Under the pieces are notes generated by a model that worked only from the letters and a program-made list of their open reading frames with translations, was not told the origin of the DNA and made no database searches. A DNA stretch of 64,000 nt from Areca catechu. Its lineage: Eukaryota; Streptophyta; Magnoliopsida; Arecales; Arecaceae. Where the stretch lies: positions 106,422,877 through 106,486,876 of the forward strand of contig CM038049.1 of NCBI GenBank assembly GCA_021397845.1, in the 5' to 3' direction. A program made the translations under genes and the position numbers. Below are positions 10,397 through 22,311 of the stretch, piece by piece (positions within the stretch are counted from its first letter, which is position 1; every line of letters begins with the position of its first letter).

Positions 10397-12132
10397 ATGG
10401 CAACCCCAATAGGTACTAGTATAGTTGAGGGACAAGCCTCAAACAGACCTCCATTTTTCAATGGTGCAAATTACACTTATTAGAAAACTAGGATGAGAAT
10501 TTATATGCATTCTATAGATTACAATTTATGAAAAGTAGTTGATAAGGGTCCTCATGTTCCTTCGATGGTGGTTAATGGTGTTTCCATCCCAAAACTTGAA
10601 GAGGATTGGGATGAAAATGACATTAAACAATCCAAGATCAATGCTAAGGCAATGAATCTCTTATATTGTGCATTAGATCCTGATGACTTCAATAGGATAT
10701 CTACATGCACGTCCATCAAAAAAATATGGGACATACTTGAGGTTACCCTTGAAGATACCGATCAAGTGAAGAACACCAAGATAAATATGTTAGTGCACAC
10801 ATATGAGATGTTCCAGATGGAACCAAATGAATCTATTACTGATATGTATACACGGTTTACAAATATTATAAATGCTATGAGGAGTCTTGGTAAAGTCATA
10901 TCTAATGCTGATCTTGTGAATAAAATTCTTAGGTCACTACTGACATTGTGGGATCCAAAGGTGACCGCAATTCAAGAGGCAAAAGATGTAGACAAGCTTC
11001 CACATGAGCAGCTAGTAGGATCACTCATGACCTATGAGCTCAACTTGAAACAGAAATCAATAGACTTGGATAAAAAGAAGAAGGGGATCCCTTTTAAATC
11101 AAATATTCAAGAAGAATCCTCGATTGAAGAGTTCGATGATGATGAAGAAGAAGAAGGTGAAGAAGCCCTCCTTGCCCAAAAATTTAGAAGATTCATGAAG
11201 AGGAGGAAATTTTTCTACAAAAAGAAGTTTCAATCCAAGGAAAAGGGAAAAGAAAAGGAAAAGGAGAAAGAAAAAGAAAAGGAGAAGGAAGTACCTATAT
11301 GCTTCAAGTGCAAGAAGCTCGGACACTACAAATTTGAACAAATTTGATTGTCCTCTCCTCAAAAAGTCAAGAAAGAAACTAAGGAAGAAAGCAATGATGG
11401 CCACATGGAGTGATAGCGAAGACTCTAATTTAGAAGAAGAGCAGACCGAAATTGCAAATCTCTGCTTAATGGCACATCAAGACAATGAAGAGGTATGTTC
11501 CGACTCTGAAGTTGATTTTACTTTTGATGAGCTTAGAAGTGCTTTTGAAGAATTGATGCATGATTATAAGTTAGTATTATATGAAAATAAGAAATTAAAA
11601 AAGCATGCTAATAGTTTCTCATTGGAAAATAATTCTTTACTTAATGATGTTAGTTCTTTGAAAACTAAGCTAGATGTTTTGGAAAAGAAGAATAAAGCTC
11701 TAGCTATGGAAAATGAAGTTCTAAAAAGACCTAAACATGTTGTTCTAACAATGATCTTTTAAAGAAAAACAAAGATTTGGAACTTGAAAATGAAAATTAC
11801 AAAAATGAACTTGAGAAAATCAAACCTTTTATTGATAAGTTCACCTTTAATTCAGAAAAGCTGAATTTACTTTTAAATAATCAAAGAGCAGTTTTCAACA
11901 AGGCAGGTTTAGGATATAAACCTCAAAAGTAACAAAAGTATTTCAAAAAATTTTTGTACCAGCATCATCCAGTATCACTTGTTTTACTTGTAAAAAATTA
12001 GGTCATAAATCATATCAATGCAATCTTAGAAAAATCATATCTTTTGATAAAGTGTGGGTTCCAAAAGGAACCATTTTGAATGCTAACCCGAAAGGACCAA
12101 AGTTAGCTTGGGTACCTAAAAAAAAAGCTTGA
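10397..12132 (+). pseudogene. gag: Sirevirus A gag (broken)
   Basis: Gag nucleocapsid/capsid protein. The start ATG-GCA-ACC matches the start inferred for G1 gag. In-frame TAG (about 10481) and TGA (about 10528) replace Trp codons. The capsid-type domain follows (10565 on), then a Lys/Glu-rich run and a CCHC knuckle (CFKCKKLGHYK) that is broken near 11335 by what looks like a 10-base duplication of AAATTTGAAC. A long coiled-coil-like segment (11400-11760) follows, then another frameshift, then a second CCHC knuckle (CFTCKKLGH, about 11980). The frame ends TGA at 12130-12132 after an A-run that sits where pol is entered in the -1 frame. Two knuckles and a long helical tail also occur in the less decayed G1 gag. 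Confidence 0.88.
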
Positions 12133-15100
12133 TCTTATTGCAGGTGTGTCTTGCAACCAAGGAAAACAAACGAATTTGATATCTAGAGAGTGGTTGCTCA
12201 AGGCACATAACTGGAGATGTGAAGCAATTCACCTCTCTTGAAGCTTTGAATGGAGGGAGTGTGACCTTTGGTGATAATGGTAAAGGTAAAATCATTGGAA
12301 TTGGTAAGGTTCACATAACTCCTAATAATATTAGTAATGCACTTCTAGTAGATGGTTTAAAGCATAATCTCTTAAGTATTAGTCAATTTTGCGATAAAGG
12401 TTTTCAAGTAGTTTTTAAATCATCATATTGCATGATTTCTAGTCTAGATTTAAATGGAGTACAATTCATTGGAAAAAGGTATGGAAACATCTATCTTGTA
12501 GATCTTGATGATCTATCTTTATCTAAAGGAGAATGCCTTATTGCAATGAATTCTACCAAAGAAGAGACTAGTTGGTTGTGGCATAGGAGGTTAGGACATG
12601 CTAGTATGTACCTTATTTCAAAACTTTGCAAAAAGAATTTAGTTAGAGATCTACCTGAAATCAGTTTTGAGAAAGATAGAATTTGCCAAGCATGTCAATT
12701 TGGAAAACAAGTCAAAACCTCTTTTAAACCAAAAGGATTTGTAACTACTAGTAGACTACTTGAACTACTCCATATGGATCTCTTTGGACCAACTAGAGCA
12801 TCAAGTCTAGGAGGCAAGAGATATGGATTAGTTATTGTGGATGATTTCTCGAGATTTACTTGGATTTTCTTTTTAGCACAAAAAGATGAATCTTTTTCTG
12901 TATTCATAAAGTTTTATAGAAAAGTTTCAAATGAGAAAGGTGTTTCAGTCGTTTGTATCCGTAGTGATCATGGAACCGAATTTGAAGATCAAGATTTCGA
13001 AAACTTTTGTAATGAAAAAGGGATAGATCACAATTTATCTGCACCTAGGACATCTCAGCAGAATGGGGTAGTAGAAAGAAAAAATCGTACTTTAGAAGAA
13101 ATGGCATGCACTATGCTTTGTGAAAACAATTTGCCAAGGTATTTTTGGGCTGAAGCTATAAATATAGCCTGTTATATTTTGAATCGAGTTTTGATATGCC
13201 CTATTTTAAAGAAAACTCCATATGAGCTTTGGAACCAAAGAAAACCAATCCTGAAATATTTTCAAGTTTTTGGTTGCAAGTGTTTTATTTTGAACAATGG
13301 AAAAGATCATCTAGGGAAGTTTGATGCCAAGTCTGATGAAGGTATCTTCTTAGGATACTCTACATCAAGCAGGGCATACAGAGTATTTAACAAATGAACT
13401 TTGGTTGTAGAAGAGTCAGTACATGTCGTATTTGAAGAATGTTCTAACAAGTCCTCGAGAAAAGAGGATACATTTGATGAATGTGCAGGTGCTAACAAAC
13501 TTCAGAAGCTGACATTAGATGATCAAGCTCAACCAAATGAAGAGAATCAGGACAAAGGTGAGAAAGAAGATGACACTTCATTGCATCATGATCTGCCTAA
13601 GAAGTGGAGGTATGCTTATGGGCACCCTAAGGAATTAATCCTAGGCGATCCATCTAAAGGGATAAGAACTAGAGCTTCTATTAGAAATGAATGTGACTGC
13701 ATAGCTTTTATATCTCAAATAGAACCTAAATATTTTAAAGAAGCTGAAAAGAACTCTAATTGGATCAATGCTATGCAAGAAGAACTAATACAATTTGACA
13801 GAAATAATGTTTGGACACTTGTAGAAAGACCATTTAATGTTTCTATTATTGGCACTAAATGGGCATTTAGGAATAAATTAGATGAAAATGGTGTTGCCAT
13901 TAGAAATAAAGCTAGGCTAGTTGCTAAAGGATATAATAAAGAGGAAGGGATCGACTTTGATAAAACTTTTGCTCCTGTTGCAAGACTTGAAGCAATTAGA
14001 CTATTGTTAGCTTTTGCATGTTTCATGAACTTCAAATTATTTCAAATGGATGTTAAAAGTGCTTTCTTAAATGGTTTTATTAATGAAAAGGTTTTTGTTG
14101 AACAACCATCCAGATTTGAAAATCATGCACATCCTGATCATGTTTTCAAATTGCACAAAGCACTGTATGGATTAAAGCAAGCACTAGAGCATGGTATGAA
14201 AGATTAAGCAAATTTCTTATTGAAAATGAATTTTCTAGAGGAAATGTTGACAAAACACTATTTTTGAAAAGGAAAGATACTGATTTATTAGTAGTACAAA
14301 TATATATTGATGACATTATTTTTGGTACTACTAATGAAATTTTTTGTCAAGAGTTTGCTAAGCTTATACAGGGTGAGTTCGATATGAGCATGATGGAAGA
14401 ACTCAACTTCTTTCTCAGACTCCAGATTAAGCAAACTTTAGATGGTATCTTCATCAACCAAGCTAAGTACACAAGAGAATTTATCAAAAAGTTTGGGATG
14501 GAGACTACTAAGCCAATAGGTACGCCTATGAGCCCCTTATATAAACTAAACAAAGATGAACATGGTAAATCTGGAGATCAAAAATTATATAGAGGCATGA
14601 TAGGCTCTTTATTGTATCTTACTGCTAGTAGACCAGATATTATGTTCAGTGTTTGTATGTGTGCTAGATATCAGTCTGAACCTAAGGAATCACATCTTAT
14701 GGCTGTTAAGCATATTATTAGATATCTGTCTGGTACTATTAGCATTGGTTTATGGTATGCTAGAAATTCTTCTGCTAAATTAATTGAGTATTCTGATGCA
14801 GACTTTGCTGGTTGTAGACTAGATAGAAAGAGTACTAGTGAAACTTGCCAATTTCTTGGGGTTAACTTAATCTCATGGTTTAGCAAGAAACAAACTTCAG
14901 TTGCACTATCCATAACTGAGGCTGAGTATATTGCAACAGGAAGTTGTTGTGCTCAAATCTTGTGGATTAAGCATCAACTTGAAGACTTTGAAATCAAGTT
15001 GGCTAGAACTCCTATCAAATGTGATAATACTAGTGCTATTTGCTTGACTAAAAATCATGTTCAACATTCTAGGAGCAAGCACATTGAAATTAGGCATCAC

Positions 15101-15250
15101 TTTATTAGAGATCATGTTGAGGATAATGATATTTTGCTTGAATTTATACGTACTGAATTTCAATTAGCTGATATTTTAACTAAACTTCTCTTGGAAGATC
15201 AATTTTGTATGATTAGAAGAGAGCTCGGGATCATCAATCCCTTTGATTAA
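12133..15250 (+). pseudogene. pol: Sirevirus A pol (protease, integrase, RT, RNase H; broken)
   Basis: Polyprotein of Ty1/copia order. The protease region has a TGA at 12177-12179, and its active-site Asp codon reads GAG (Glu, 12186-12188): LESGC where G1 has LDSGC. Integrase (12219-13397) keeps the HHCC zinc region (HRRLGHAS, CQACQFGK), the catalytic HMDLFGP and RSDHGTEFE aspartates and the Glu in VVERKNR. Reverse transcriptase (from about 13820) keeps QMDVKSAFLNG and YIDDIIFG, with a one-base frameshift near 14190. RNase H shows YSDADFAGC and ITEAEYIA. A stop at 13397 separates integrase from the linker. The pol frame lies -1 relative to gag. Confidence 0.92.
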
Positions 15251-15397
15251 ATCTTTTCTCCAAATTTGACTCAAATTAGATCCATTCAACCTTATTTTTG
15301 ATAAATCATGATTAATCATTATTGATTTGACTCCAAATACATGTTACTTAAATTGATTTTGATCATTCTGTGAAATTCTAAATTTTTTTAATTTTTA

Positions 15398-15463
15398 AGT
15401 CGATGTGTCGACACATCATGTGTCGACTCCAAATGTGTCGACACATGCATGAGTCGACACATG
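15398..15463. repeat. Palindrome cluster between pol and env-like frame (A)
   Basis: Four units of GTGTCGACAC/GTGTCGACTC in 66 bases, with the ATGTG/CACAT flanks of this element's own LTR. They lie 150-215 bases after the pol stop and about 255 before the env-like ATG. Such a cluster is not expected from coding or untranslated sequence alone and is repeated in three other copies. Confidence 0.75.
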
Positions 15464-15715
15464 TCCGATGGAAAACTGAGATTTTAAGGGTTTCCGAATC
15501 ATTTTCCCCCCAAATTTCATTCTCCTCCGAGCCGACACCTCGATTCTAGGTATCCATACTGTTCATCCTCCCATTTCTTTGTTCTTAGCCATGGATTTCT
15601 TGGATTTGAAATCTTGGTAGCCATTTTTGTCGGAAATCCTTTTAGGTTTTAGCTCCTAAACCCTAGAAACTCCGTATTTCCACCAAAAACCTTGCCTAAA
15701 CCTTGTTTATTGATA

Positions 15716-17751
15716 ATGGGTCCTCGCAAACAAGTTGTTCGCCGACCACGTCAGTCACAGCATGAAGAAGAGCGGAGAATGAAGGCACGACACGAGTCTA
15801 GGACTCAGGATGCGCTAGCACGACAGTTGTTTGCACCTTCTAGTCGGATGAGCTCCAAGACAGTGGTTGGAGGATGTCGAGTGGACTTCTCTTTCTTGGA
15901 CCAGCAGCATTTTCGGATAGGAGAGTGGATCCGACATGCTTGTTTGGCATCTTTCTGTTTGCTCAGTGAGAGATATTATCCCGGGCTGATGTGAGAATTC
16001 TACGGATCACTTGCTCGTGGATCAGATGGCTGGATCGCTCAGGTTAGGGGACGGGATATTCCCATTTTAGTTGAGATTCTGAGCAAGGTATGGGATATAC
16101 CCATGATTGGATCAGTTATGGTAATCTGTTGGATAGAGTTAGTGGGCTTCGGTGCATTTTTGAGTCTGATACCTTACCAGAGGGAGCTACTGTTCCTGCT
16201 TCGAGACTGTCAGCGGAGATGAGACTGTTACATCACATAGTTGCCCGGATTCTTTTGCCGAAGACCGGTCGATTTGACTACATTGCCGAGCGAGAGTTGC
16301 TTGTGATGTTCTCCCTAATTCAGCGAATGCCAGTTTGTCTTCCTGTTCTGATGATCCATCAGATTATCGAGGTGGCGTCTAGCCAGCGGCTCTGCTTGCC
16401 GTATGGCATGGGTTTGACAGTACTATTCAGAGAGTATGGAGTCAGCTTCCAGGATGAGTCCTATCGTACCTTGATCCATATCGATGTCTATGACATCAGG
16501 TCATTGCATCGTATGGGTTATCACTTACTCCAAGGCCAGTGGACATGCAGGACATCAGGACAGGCCGAGGATGCAGCTGACATTGATGAGGACACCGCAG
16601 AGGAGGAGCGGATTCTATCAGGTGTGGCTGGACCAAGCGAGACATAGCCTAAGACAGCACAGCCAGCTCAGTCAGATCCTTCTACATCTGCCTAGCCATA
16701 GCCACAGCCAGAGCAGACGGAGACTCCTGGTGTTTCAGATACTCTGGAGGACAGGGTCAGACACATAGAGATTGATGTTTTCATCATGAGACATCGTCTA
16801 GACGTCTTTATTGTTGAGACGAGAGAGAGCCATATTGGTCTTCATAATGGTATTTCGACTATTCTCTCAGCACTGTCCAGAGCTTTTACGAGTGCTCCTG
16901 CTTCAGACATAGTTCCTGCTCCTGCTGATGTACCTGCTCCAGCACCAGCTGATGATGTTGCTGATATTGATACTGGTGCTGAGACTACTATTGGAGATAG
17001 AGTTGGAGATACTATTGTTGGAGATATTGATGGAGATGAGGTGACTGACTCCGACCGATTTGATATTGAAGATATTATGTCAGAGCCAGTTGTGGAGGTG
17101 ACGGATGATGTAGCTACGAGACCTGTTGATCCATCCTTCTCACCTGCCCCGATACCTGACCCATCATCTCCTTCCAGATCGATTGATCAGACTCCAGTTC
17201 CTATTCCTATTCCTATTCTTAGTCCTATTATTGAACTACCTGTTATTGATTTACCTTCTATTGATTCTCTTGACACTCATACACCTATCATTCAGACACC
17301 CATACTTGATACATCTACTGTACACACACCGATACTTTCTACAGCTGATACTATTATTCTTGATATGCCTGTATCATCAGCTGTTACACCTACTTTTGAT
17401 AGTCCTGTCCTTCATACTTCATCAGTCACTCGAGAGCTTGGGTTTTACATACCCGGCTTTCAGTATCTTGATTCTGGACCTACTTTTGATCGTACTCCTG
17501 CCCCAGCCGTTGCTGAGATGAGTCGCCCGATCAGTTCAGTTCCTACGGAGGATGTAGCTTCTACCTCTACTGCTTCAGCCAAAGGTCGGACCTATATTCA
17601 TCGCAGAGGACATGGACGCCATACCCCTTCTCAGTTGACCAGGACCAGACTTCGAGATCTTCGACCTCGATGGCTGCGAGCTCGATCTTCTTCTGATACT
17701 GGATCGATTGAGATCGGTTCATCCTCCGATGACTCGATGGATGAGGATTAA
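15716..17751 (+). pseudogene. Sirevirus A env-like / ORF3 (broken)
   Basis: Third frame of the element, in the usual place of the Sirevirus env-like gene. It starts MGPRKQVVRRPRQ (basic), then a conserved globular part (about residues 60-290) with ERYYPGLM, EFYGSLA, VRGRDIP, LHHIVARILLPK and LPYGMGLTVLF. This pattern fits, from memory, the plant domain Transposase_32. The C-terminal half is low-complexity: Pro/Ala/Asp-rich, then Pro-Ile-Ile/Val-Asp-Ser/Thr repeats (17200-17420) and a basic, then acidic, end. Breaks: TGA at 15992-15994, a frameshift near 16100-16130, TAGs at 16645 and twice near 16695-16705. No signal peptide or membrane span is evident, so a true envelope role is doubtful. 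The 465-base gap from pol argues against simple readthrough. Confidence 0.72.
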
Positions 17752-18448
17752 GACATTGATGTATTTCTAGATAGTTTTATAGTTTACTTTCATGTTTACA
17801 TGTACCTTTGTCCTTGTTATATACTTGTGTACTTGATGTACAAGTTCCTGACATATATGAAAAACTTTATGTTTTCACACCTCTATATCTTTGATGAATA
17901 CAAATGATGTCTTGAATTGCATTTACACATTTAGTGACTATGCTTTGTCTTGTTTATTCATTTCTTTTTCTTCCTACCTTTTTAATGATAACAAAAAGGG
18001 GGAGTAATTCAGATGTTATTTAAGTATAAATATGTGTTTACTTCTCCAAACTAAAGGGGGAGTAACTTTTAATTTTTGAAAACCTGTTGTCAACGAAAAT
18101 TTGATTTTCAAAATCCCTCTCTCAATATTTTTGAAAAGTTTCTCATAAATTTTTGTTATAAATCATTAATTTAGGGGGAGCTTTGTTAATTGCTGAAACT
18201 TTCATTGTAAGAGTATCATGATACATGTTATCTATGCATTTAAATAAATTTCAAAGTTATGTCAAAGCTCTGATACTCTCTATCCTTGAAACAAGCTCAA
18301 ATTCTATTACCTGTGTTTTGAATGACTATCTTTAAATTGTGATTGATATACTTAATACTTTCAATATTGTGGATCTTAATCAACTTAAAGCTTTACTTTT
18401 AAAGCAATTTATACTTAAGGGTTTTGTCATCATCAAAAAGGGGGAGAT
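17752..18448 (+). other. Sirevirus A 3' untranslated region with four polypurine tracts
   Basis: AAAGGGGGAG-type tracts occur at 17993-18004, 18053-18062, 18173-18180 and 18435-18448. The last abuts the LTR and is the plus-strand primer. Repeated tracts are a documented Sirevirus feature. Confidence 0.85.
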
Positions 18449-20086
18449 TGTTGACTCCACTAATTAATTTTGATGATAAGCAAAACAATTAAGTATAAAT
18501 TAAGGACTAATGGTCTGCTTTAAGTGTGTTTTCATTTAAAGGATGATCACAAAGTTTTGAAGAAGCCTAATTATGTTGAAGAACCAAGCCTGAATGGAAT
18601 GATTGCACAAAACTAGACTTGGACACTCAAAGAGTTGGATGAATGGATGACTAAGGCAAATGAAGACATGTTCCAGCACAAGTTCAGCAAATTCTGCACC
18701 TTTTTGATGATGTGTTGACTCTAGGTGTTGACACATGACTTGATGTGTCTATACATGAAGATGGTGTGTCGACTCAGACCGGCACACAGTGAAATTTCAA
18801 ATGGCACAGATGATGTATCGACACATGGACCTTATGTGTCGACTCAAAGTATCAACACATGGATCAACACATTACCTAAGAATTTCAAGCCACAAAACTT
18901 GCAGAAGTTGAAGGAACAGTTGATGTGTCGACACACGGACCAAATATGTCAACTCAATGTGTCAACTCCACTAAGAATATGTCGACTCAGCTAATTTTTT
19001 TCAGAGAATTTGAATGGAACATTTTGAACTTGTGTCGACTCAAGAAGAACATGTGCCGACTTGATGTGTCGACACATGAAGAGAAAGTGTCGACACATGG
19101 AGTTCTGACAACAGTAACAACTAGTTTTATCAAGCACAAAACTCTCCCAAATGCCCTCCAACGGCTAGTTTTTCAAGTATAATGGCTAGATTTCAGTTTT
19201 GGGAACTTGGAAAGGTATATAAAGGCTTCAAATCAAATCAAGAACATAACTATTCACAAATATTGAATATCCAAAAGAGTTTAAAGAGAAAAGAAGAGAA
19301 AAGAGCCTTAACTCCTATTCATTCAAAGCTCAACCACTCTCAAGCAAGAAGGAAGCCTTCCAAGCATTCAAAGCTATCAAGTGCATTGAAGATCATTCAA
19401 TCTTGGGCATTCAAAAGGCTTCAACAACAGCAAAGCAACACTACTTCGAGCTACATCAACTTATTTGCTTTTTATTGAAAGCTTACATTGGTTCTTTATT
19501 TCCACATCTTATATATTGTAAAGGTTATTGGTTAGCCTATTAAAAAACCAAGTGAGGTTATTGGTAAGCCTTGAAAAACCAATTAGGTTGGTGGTTAGCC
19601 CACAAAACCACTAAGGTTCTTGGTTAGCCCGTAAAACCAAGGGAGGTTTTTGGTTAGCCTTGTGAAAACCAATTAGGTTCTTGGTTAGCCCGTAAAACCA
19701 AGTGAGGTTGTGACTTGTGAGCCTTGTAAAAACAAGTCGGGTTTTGATTAGTGAGCCCGGAAAACTAATCGGCTGTAATCATTGGATTATAGTGAATTCC
19801 CAAGAGAATCTTGGGAAGTGGATGTAGGTGCATTGTTGGCACCGAACCACTATAGATTGTTATGTTTGTGATAGCTTGTTCTCTCCCTCCTTGCTCTTTA
19901 CTTTATCGCTCATTGGTTTAAATTTCTGCTGCACTTTTACATTAAAGCATTGCACTTTAAATTCTAGTACTTTATTGAATTGCATATCTTGTCTTATAAA
20001 GTTTGTCACTTGTTTTATTAAGCTTAGCTTTAAAATTTTTAAAAATCCAATTCACCCCCCCCTCTTGGGTTGCTCTCTGGGCAACA
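18449..20086 (+). repeat. Sirevirus A 3' LTR (1638 bp)
   Basis: Same organisation as the 5' LTR: palindromes at about 18715-19100, TATATAAAG at 19216-19224, hairpin array at 19526-19770 and nested stem at 19818-19850. Some stems are better paired than in the 5' LTR, for example ATTGGT/ACCAAT in unit 2 and GATTAGT/ACTAATC in unit 8. Confidence 0.93.
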
Positions 20087-20091
20087 TCCAC

Positions 20092-20494
20092 CTTTCTAAT
20101 GGTCATACACCATCATTTAAGCCTTGGGATGGTATTTAAGTGAATTAAATTCAAGTGGAATAAGAGAGAATATATAGAGGAAGAAAAAGAGAAAGAAAAA
20201 CAAGTACATTCACTTAAATTCATTGAGAGCAACCCTTCCAAGCAAAAAGAAGCCTCCAAGCATTCAAAGCAATCAAGAGCATTCAAGTCCAACCACTTTT
20301 GAGCATTGATTGAGGCTTCATCGAATTGAAGACAAGCATCTTCAACAAGCTTCAAAGAGATAATAGCTTTTACTTAGAAAGCTTGATTGTATTCTTTACT
20401 TTCATTATTAATTTGTTGTATCAAGATTTTTGGTGAGCCTAGGAACAAAATCAAGGAGGTTTTAGGTTAGCCTAGTTGAAAACCAAGGAGGTTT
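20092..20494 (+). mobile_element. Sirevirus C 3' LTR, segment 3
   Basis: The rest of the C LTR after element A: TATTTAAG at 20133-20140, a leader rich in CAAGC repeats and the beginning of a hairpin array (TTTGGTGAGCC..., GGTTAGCC...AACC). It is cut by the E1 LTR at 20495. The end of the C LTR is not in the window. Confidence 0.82.
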
Positions 20495-22311
20495 TGTTGG
20501 AATTCTCCCAGGAACAGAATATTACATTAAATCAATAATCAAAAGCCTGACGCAGCGGAAGTAGATATAAAAACTACTTTATATCTAAGCATGTAATTTA
20601 CAAATTAATCTAATTTATTCATAATAAACTCTTAAACATGCTGTAATAGATGAGAATAATATCATATCTGAAAAATAAATTATTTTAAATAAAAATAACT
20701 TACCTGGATCGCTCTCCTGGCCTGCTCTGAAAACTATGCCAATCCATTTTTGAACCGAGATTCTATTAGAGCCGTGCAAATGCCCAGTCTCTGCTGGTAT
20801 TTACACAGAGCTTGCATAACTGAGTCATAGAGAGCACTGGACTACTAGATCCTTGCAGCCCTCTCCTCTTTCAGCAAATTAGGTACTTTAATAACTATGC
20901 TGATTCGAAACTGGACTGGCTTTTTCTTGAACTGGCTTTTAATTTACAAACTAAGATATGCAAGATCTTGGATCTCATTCTAACTTTTTCCTCTTGTGAA
21001 GAACACCTCTCCAGACTCTTGAAGAGAAGATCTAAACCTCACACAAGGAAGACAACTCCATGCCCAAGAGAGAGAACCTCTAGAATTGATGCCTAAGAGG
21101 AAGATGTTCATGCCCAAGATTTGTTCACATCCAAAGGAGAAGCTCTCTTGGTCAGCCACCCCCTCTCCCCTTTTTATAAATCACTTCTCCCATCCCTTTA
21201 AGCCAAAAGACTAGAGTTTATTATAAACTAGTTAGATTTTAAGAGGAGTAGAAGAGGACTCTTCCCTCTCCCATACATTCACGCCAGACTCCCTTTTGTT
21301 CCCACTTTGTTTTCATGCCAACTTTCTTGTCGCACAAACCATAGGGCCCACTAGCTTCGCATGTGGAGACATGGAGAGACAAGGAGAGAGAGTCCCAGTC
21401 CAACAGGACTCTAAGTCATGGTCCAAATAAATTAATTTGACAGTCAAATCAAAGCCAATTTTAAACCCAATCGAACCCATTTCGAAAAGGCTATTGACCC
21501 AACTCAATTAGGATCAATTAACTGATTGTAACTCAATTAAATTAAATCTAATTTAATTCAATTAATAACTAATCCATAATTTATTAATTGTAACATTTAC
21601 AATTAGGTCCAAATGTACTAAAATTGCCAAATTTAGTAACATTTTGATTTGCTAATTGGTTACTTAAGTTCCTAATGTGTGTGACCCCTAAGGTCCTATC
21701 CTGTCTAGTAATGAGACATACTATAATCTTCATTATACATCATCAAAACTCCTTTCGATGGATAGAAATAATTTCTGCTCAACCCTAATCAGGATCATTG
21801 ATTTGAGAATGATCATAATGGGCTCTCACAATCCACCAGTAATACATAGCAGTATGTAGTGGCAGCCCAGTAGAATAAGATTGGAACCCCTAGGTGTAGT
21901 TATCATGTGATTCAGTTTCTCTATCAAAAATACTAACATGATGTTAGTTACGGATATTCGTCAAACCCATGAGTCATATGCTTAACTTAATCAACTCATG
22001 TTCAATTGTGATAATAATGAAAACACCTTTTCATTATCACCCTGCTATGGCCATAGACTTCTGGACTTAGTCTCGTTAAGCTGCATAGAATTATTCCTTA
22101 CTACTAAGGTTGATAGATCCCTACAAGTGAACACCCAACTTCTGTAATAAATTTACTATAGCCTACGAACACCATAAGGTCCCAAATTGTAGGAACCATG
22201 TGTTTGTGCTGTCAAACTACAGCAACCTTATTATGAGTAGCTGAGACACTCTAGGTTAAAGAACTATTCACACAACTACAGCATCAGGAAGTTATTGATG
22301 AGTGAGTAGTC
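20495..22311 (-). mobile_element. Copia element E1 3' LTR, segment 1
   Basis: Starts TGTTGGAATTC on the plus strand. The element points to the minus strand, as shown by its polypurine tract at 37312 and its pol remnant. The LTR continues at 33976-34283 and 37224-37311, giving about 2.2 kb once D and F are removed. The paralogous LTR at 60239-62401 is uninterrupted apart from a roughly 50-base deletion near its start. No coding region. Confidence 0.88.

Larger units (their letters stand above)
8707..20086 (+). mobile_element. Sirevirus A: full-length element with TSD TCCAC
   Basis: An 11,380-bp Ty1/copia element of Sirevirus type. Order: 5' LTR, Met-tRNA primer site, gag, pol (protease, integrase, reverse transcriptase, RNase H), palindrome cluster, env-like frame, four polypurine tracts, 3' LTR. 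TSD TCCAC is at 8702-8706 and 20087-20091. The paralogous empty site survives at about 59830. The two LTRs differ by several per cent by eye (six differences in the first sixty bases), so it is much older than D. All frames are broken, mostly by G-to-A and C-to-T changes. Confidence 0.95.

Noticed and set aside
11099..11404. Minus-strand hydrophobic 101-codon frame rich in Phe and Leu
   Set aside because: It is the antisense of the Lys/Glu-rich gag linker; the composition is a shadow effect.
17126..17521. 131-codon Leu-rich frame that could be read as a membrane protein
   Set aside because: It overlaps the env-like C-terminal Pro/Ile/Asp repeats in another frame; hydrophobicity comes from the alternate reading of those repeats.
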